The notes under the pieces: model-generated
Databases searched by the model: none
What the model saw: only the letters and a program-made list of their open reading frames with translations
Told to the model about the DNA's origin: nothing
Made by a program: the position numbers and the translations under genes
NCBI GenBank assembly: GCA_963678585.2
Contig: CAXXGA010000002.1
Location: 2,666,001-2,730,000 of the forward strand
Reading direction: 5' to 3'
From: Breoghania sp963678585
Lineage (GTDB): Bacteria; Pseudomonadota; Alphaproteobacteria; Rhizobiales; Stappiaceae
DNA length: 64,000 bases
Shown: positions 61,782-64,000 of the stretch, in pieces
How positions within the stretch are numbered: the first letter of the stretch is position 1
Layout: the number at the start of each line of letters is the position of its first letter

Positions 61782-62648
61782 TCACACGTCCAGCTTGTAA
61801 ACGCGCAACGCATTGTCGCGCAGGAACTTGCGCTTCGGCTCGGGCCTCAACCCGAGCTCGTCGATCTGTCGCATCGTCTTTTCGAAATCGAGCACCGGAA
61901 AGTCGGTGCCGAACAACACTTTGTCCTGCCCGTAAGTGTTGATGTAGTGAACGAAGGATTGCGGCCAGTAGCGCGGGCCGTGAGCGTCCGATCCGATGAA
62001 CACGTTTTCGTGTTTCCACGCCATCGCGATCATCTCGTCGGTCCAGGGAATGCCCACATGGATGCCGATGAGCTTCAGTTCGGGGAAATCGCAGGCCACC
62101 GCATCCAGCGTGATCGGCCGCCCGACGGAACGCCGCGGATAGCTCTTGTCGTAAACCATCGACTGCCCGACCTGCAGCTGGATCGGCACGTCAAGCTCCA
62201 CGCACTTGGCGTAGAAGGGATAGTTGCGCGCGTGATCGGGGGCCAGCTCGAACCAGTGCGGATAAAGATGCGCTCCGATAAACCCATATTCGCGCACGGC
62301 TTTTTCAAGCTCGCGCACGCCGCGCATGCCCTGCGTAGGATCGACCCCGGCCAGCCCCCAGAACCGGTCCGGGTACTTCTGAACCGCATCGGCCACAACC
62401 GAATAAGGCACCTCGTAGCTGGCGCGATGCCCTTCCGGGCCCACCTTGGCGGCGATCAGCATGGAACGCTCGATACCGGCGCGGTCCATCCGCTCCAGCA
62501 TCTGCTCAAGCGTTACGCCCTCGAAGGTCTCCCGCGCGACATTGACCTTTCCGGTGTAGAAATCCGTCCGGTCGGGACGCCCGGCAAGGGCCTCCTGCGT
62601 CCAGATATTGACCACCGCATCGATTGCCTTGACCGCCGGATCCGCCAC
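61782..62648 (-). CDS. Amidohydrolase-fold (amidohydrolase 2) protein lacking the HxH metal motif
   Basis: A 288-residue TIM-barrel protein of the amidohydrolase 2 family (relatives of ACMS decarboxylase and gamma-resorcylate decarboxylase). The GTG at 62648 follows GGGAGG perfectly. Family features are GLAGVDPTQGMRGVRELEKAVREYGFIGAHLYP, GIHVGIPWTDEMI and FGTDFPVLDF, keeping the late aspartate. The N-terminal metal motif IDxHxH is replaced by IDAVVNIW, so residues 12 and 14 are Val and Asn. A metal centre of the usual type is doubtful. It heads the cluster and abuts the ligase gene. Confidence 0.85.
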   Translation of the reverse strand: MADPAVKAIDAVVNIWTQEALAGRPDRTDFYTGKVNVARETFEGVTLEQMLERMDRAGIERSMLIAAKVGPEGHRASYEVPYSVVADAVQKYPDRFWGLAGVDPTQGMRGVRELEKAVREYGFIGAHLYPHWFELAPDHARNYPFYAKCVELDVPIQLQVGQSMVYDKSYPRRSVGRPITLDAVACDFPELKLIGIHVGIPWTDEMIAMAWKHENVFIGSDAHGPRYWPQSFVHYINTYGQDKVLFGTDFPVLDFEKTMRQIDELGLRPEPKRKFLRDNALRVYKLDV

Positions 62649-62994
62649 GCTGACCTCCCGCCCTGCTACTTCTAATAGTAAGATTGGTATATCTTTATAT
62701 CGTTTGCCGCAACAATTTTCGGAGCTCACGGCTTTTTACGAGGTTGCAAAGGCTGCACTCGCCGTGGTTGCATGGGCGCTCGGAAGGATCTAGCCAGGGG
62801 GGAGACAAAAAGGCCGATAGCCACGACGCGATATTGCGCAGACAATTGAAAAGGTCGGCGCAATGCGTGGCCGCAGCCACCCTTGGACGGAACAGGTGGC
62901 TTGCCAGCATGACATCAAAGATGGCTTGCCAGGCTCCCGAGCCAAGCCACCCCCTGACGCCGAGCCGATTTCAACGTGCCCGAAGGTCCCTTAT
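62649..62994. promoter_or_regulatory. Divergent region between amidohydrolase-like gene and rquA
   Basis: These 346 bases hold no credible gene. The left end is AT-rich, with TGGTATATCTTTATA at 62685-62699 (similar to the word at the ADC-like gene) and AAGAT / ATCTT arms at 62680-62695. Promoters for both directions must lie here. I see no FNR-type box. Confidence 0.4.
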
Positions 62995-63741
62995 ATGTCC
63001 CTATCTTTCGAAGACGCCCAGACAGTAGGCGAGGCTGCCGCCGTCGAGAACGCAGCCCCGCGTGCCACTGCCACCATGCCTGAGCTTCCTTCCTACATGA
63101 AGGAAATCTACGACTGGGCCTACGTCAATCCGACGCTTGTCGCCCTGCTCGACCGACAGATCGTCGTCCAGACGATCCTGTGGGGGAACGCCAACCGTCT
63201 GGTGAAAACAGCGGTCGAGGAATTCGAACCCGGCGACGACGTTCTGCAGACGGCCAATGTCTACGGCTACCTGCCGGCGACGCTGGCGAGAAAAGTCGGC
63301 CCGACGGGCCGCTACGAAGTCCGCGACGTCACGCCGATCCAGGTCAAGCGCGTGCGCAAGAAGCTGGAAGGCATGGACCACGCAACCGTGATCCACGCCA
63401 ACGCGATCGAGCCCTATGGCCGCATCGTCGACAAGGTGTGCTGCTTCTTCCTGCTGCATGAAGTGCCGGACGACTACAAGTACCGCATCGTCAACAACGT
63501 GCTGGAAGCCACCCGTGTCGGCGGCAAGGCGGTCTTCGTCGACTATCACCAGTGGAACCGCTTCCACCCGATGGGTCCGATCATGTGGGCGGTGTTCCGC
63601 TATCTGGAACCCTTCGCCGCCTCGCTCTGCGCCTCCAAGATCCAGGACTACAGCGAGCTTTCCAGCAAGTTCACCTGGACCAAGAAGACCTTCTTCGGCG
63701 GTCTTTATCAAAAAGTCGTGGCGACCCGCGTCGAGGAATAG
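62995..63741 (+). CDS. rquA: Rhodoquinone biosynthesis protein RquA
   Basis: A 248-residue protein matching RquA, the enzyme that makes rhodoquinone from ubiquinone by transferring an amino group from S-adenosylmethionine. Family markers are the early YDWAYVNPTLVALLDRQ, ILWGNANRL, an altered SAM motif I (LQTANVYGYLPATLARKVG), VCCFFLLHEVPDDYKYR, VFVDYHQWNRFHP, LEPFA and the C-terminal FFGGLYQKVV. The ATG at 62995 has AAGG about ten bases before it; the open frame upstream is not conserved. Rhodoquinone works as a low-potential carrier for fumarate reduction under low oxygen. It stands alone. Confidence 0.9.
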   Translation: MSLSFEDAQTVGEAAAVENAAPRATATMPELPSYMKEIYDWAYVNPTLVALLDRQIVVQTILWGNANRLVKTAVEEFEPGDDVLQTANVYGYLPATLARKVGPTGRYEVRDVTPIQVKRVRKKLEGMDHATVIHANAIEPYGRIVDKVCCFFLLHEVPDDYKYRIVNNVLEATRVGGKAVFVDYHQWNRFHPMGPIMWAVFRYLEPFAASLCASKIQDYSELSSKFTWTKKTFFGGLYQKVVATRVEE

Positions 63742-63761
63742 ACGCGCGTCTCAATGCCCCT

Positions 63762-63811
63762 CTTTCCGGTTCTCCGTCGGCACGCATCGCGCCTGACGGG
63801 GGACCGGAAGA
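63762..63811. terminator. Long hairpin between convergent rquA and the next gene
   Basis: CTTTCCGGTTCTCCGTC at the left pairs with GACGGGGGACCGGAAG at the right, a stem of about 17 pairs with two G-T pairs and one bulge around a 14-base loop. It lies 20 bases after rquA and 75 before the end of the convergent gene. It could stop transcription from both sides, though T runs are poor. Confidence 0.45.
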
Positions 63812-63886
63812 TCTCCCAGCATCCGCTATTCCTGGTCAACGACAGGCCCAATGGGACGGGCGCACGCACCAGCGACACTGCGCTTG

Positions 63887-64000
63887 TCAGACCCTCTTCT
63901 TTTTCCGCAAATCCAGCAGCGGGCGCACCCGCCAGCCGCGTCCGGCCAGCATGGGATCCTGCGCCGAGGTCAGCTCGATCAGGGGCCGCACCTCGAAAAC
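63887..64000 (-). CDS. C-terminal end of an unidentified protein, cut by window edge
   Basis: A left-reading frame is open from the right window edge to a TGA at 63887, giving 37 residues that end LLDLRKKKRV. The residues LIELTSAQDPMLAGRGWRV precede this, and codon use is GC-rich like the neighbours. I cannot name a family from this piece. It is convergent with rquA. Confidence 0.5.
   Translation of the reverse strand, partial: VFEVRPLIELTSAQDPMLAGRGWRVRPLLDLRKKKRV

Overview
The window is GC-rich (by eye in the low to mid 60s percent), densely packed, and reads as chromosome of an alphaproteobacterium, most likely a Hyphomicrobiales/Rhodobacterales-type heterotroph. Signs of this are a soluble NAD-linked molybdenum formate dehydrogenase (fdsGBA-D), cyoABCD with a SURF1 gene, a TRAP transporter, the GbcAB-DgcAB-SoxBDAG betaine route, a rhodoquinone gene (rquA), and alphaproteobacterial-style palindromic intergenic repeats. 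I see no rRNA, tRNA, CRISPR, IS element or prophage gene.

Layout. 0-8.3 kb: a left-reading run of lysR, dctP-dctQ-dctM (TRAP), a dapA-like aldolase, a BisC-type molybdoenzyme, an SDR and a cut-off PLP enzyme, with a divergent UPF0261/PEP-hydrolase-like pair (8.6-10.6 kb). 10.7-17.3 kb: a left-reading MFS symporter, then cyoABCD-SURF1 behind a FixK/FNR-type box. 17.4-24 kb: an M20 peptidase and a Dpp/Opp-type ABC importer, left-reading. 24.3-30.6 kb: a LysR gene and fdsG-fdsB-fdsA-fdsD. 31.5-34.8 kb: proVWX betaine/proline-type importer after a long leader full of inverted repeats. 35.2-51.4 kb: a 16-kb left-reading betaine catabolism block (two tandem GlxA/AraC regulators, soxB-D-A-G, dgcA, dgcB, etfA, etfB, gbcA, gbcB). 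52.1-56.3 kb: an aldehyde dehydrogenase and a PAS-GGDEF-EAL protein. 56.4-62.6 kb: a left-reading uncharacterised catabolic cluster (amidohydrolase-fold protein, acyl-CoA ligase, acetoacetate-decarboxylase-like protein, Tau/NitT-type ABC importer). 63.0-63.7 kb: rquA. A cut-off gene ends the window.

How they fit. ProVWX imports betaine. GbcAB, DgcAB with EtfAB, and SoxBDAG remove its three methyl groups in turn to give glycine. The one-carbon units released can reach formate, which the FDS enzyme encoded 5 kb away would oxidise to CO2 with NADH formation. This link is inference, because the folate steps are not in the window. Cyo (high O2) and rhodoquinone (low O2, fumarate respiration) point to a facultative life style, and the FixK/FNR-like box before cyoA is consistent with that.

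The two parts most likely to hold undescribed biology are the TRAP/aldolase/molybdoenzyme cluster with its divergent UPF0261 pair, and the ligase/decarboxylase/amidohydrolase importer cluster. In the latter the amidohydrolase-fold protein has lost its HxH metal site. Start sites were chosen from ribosome binding sites, overlaps and family N-termini; no search could be run.
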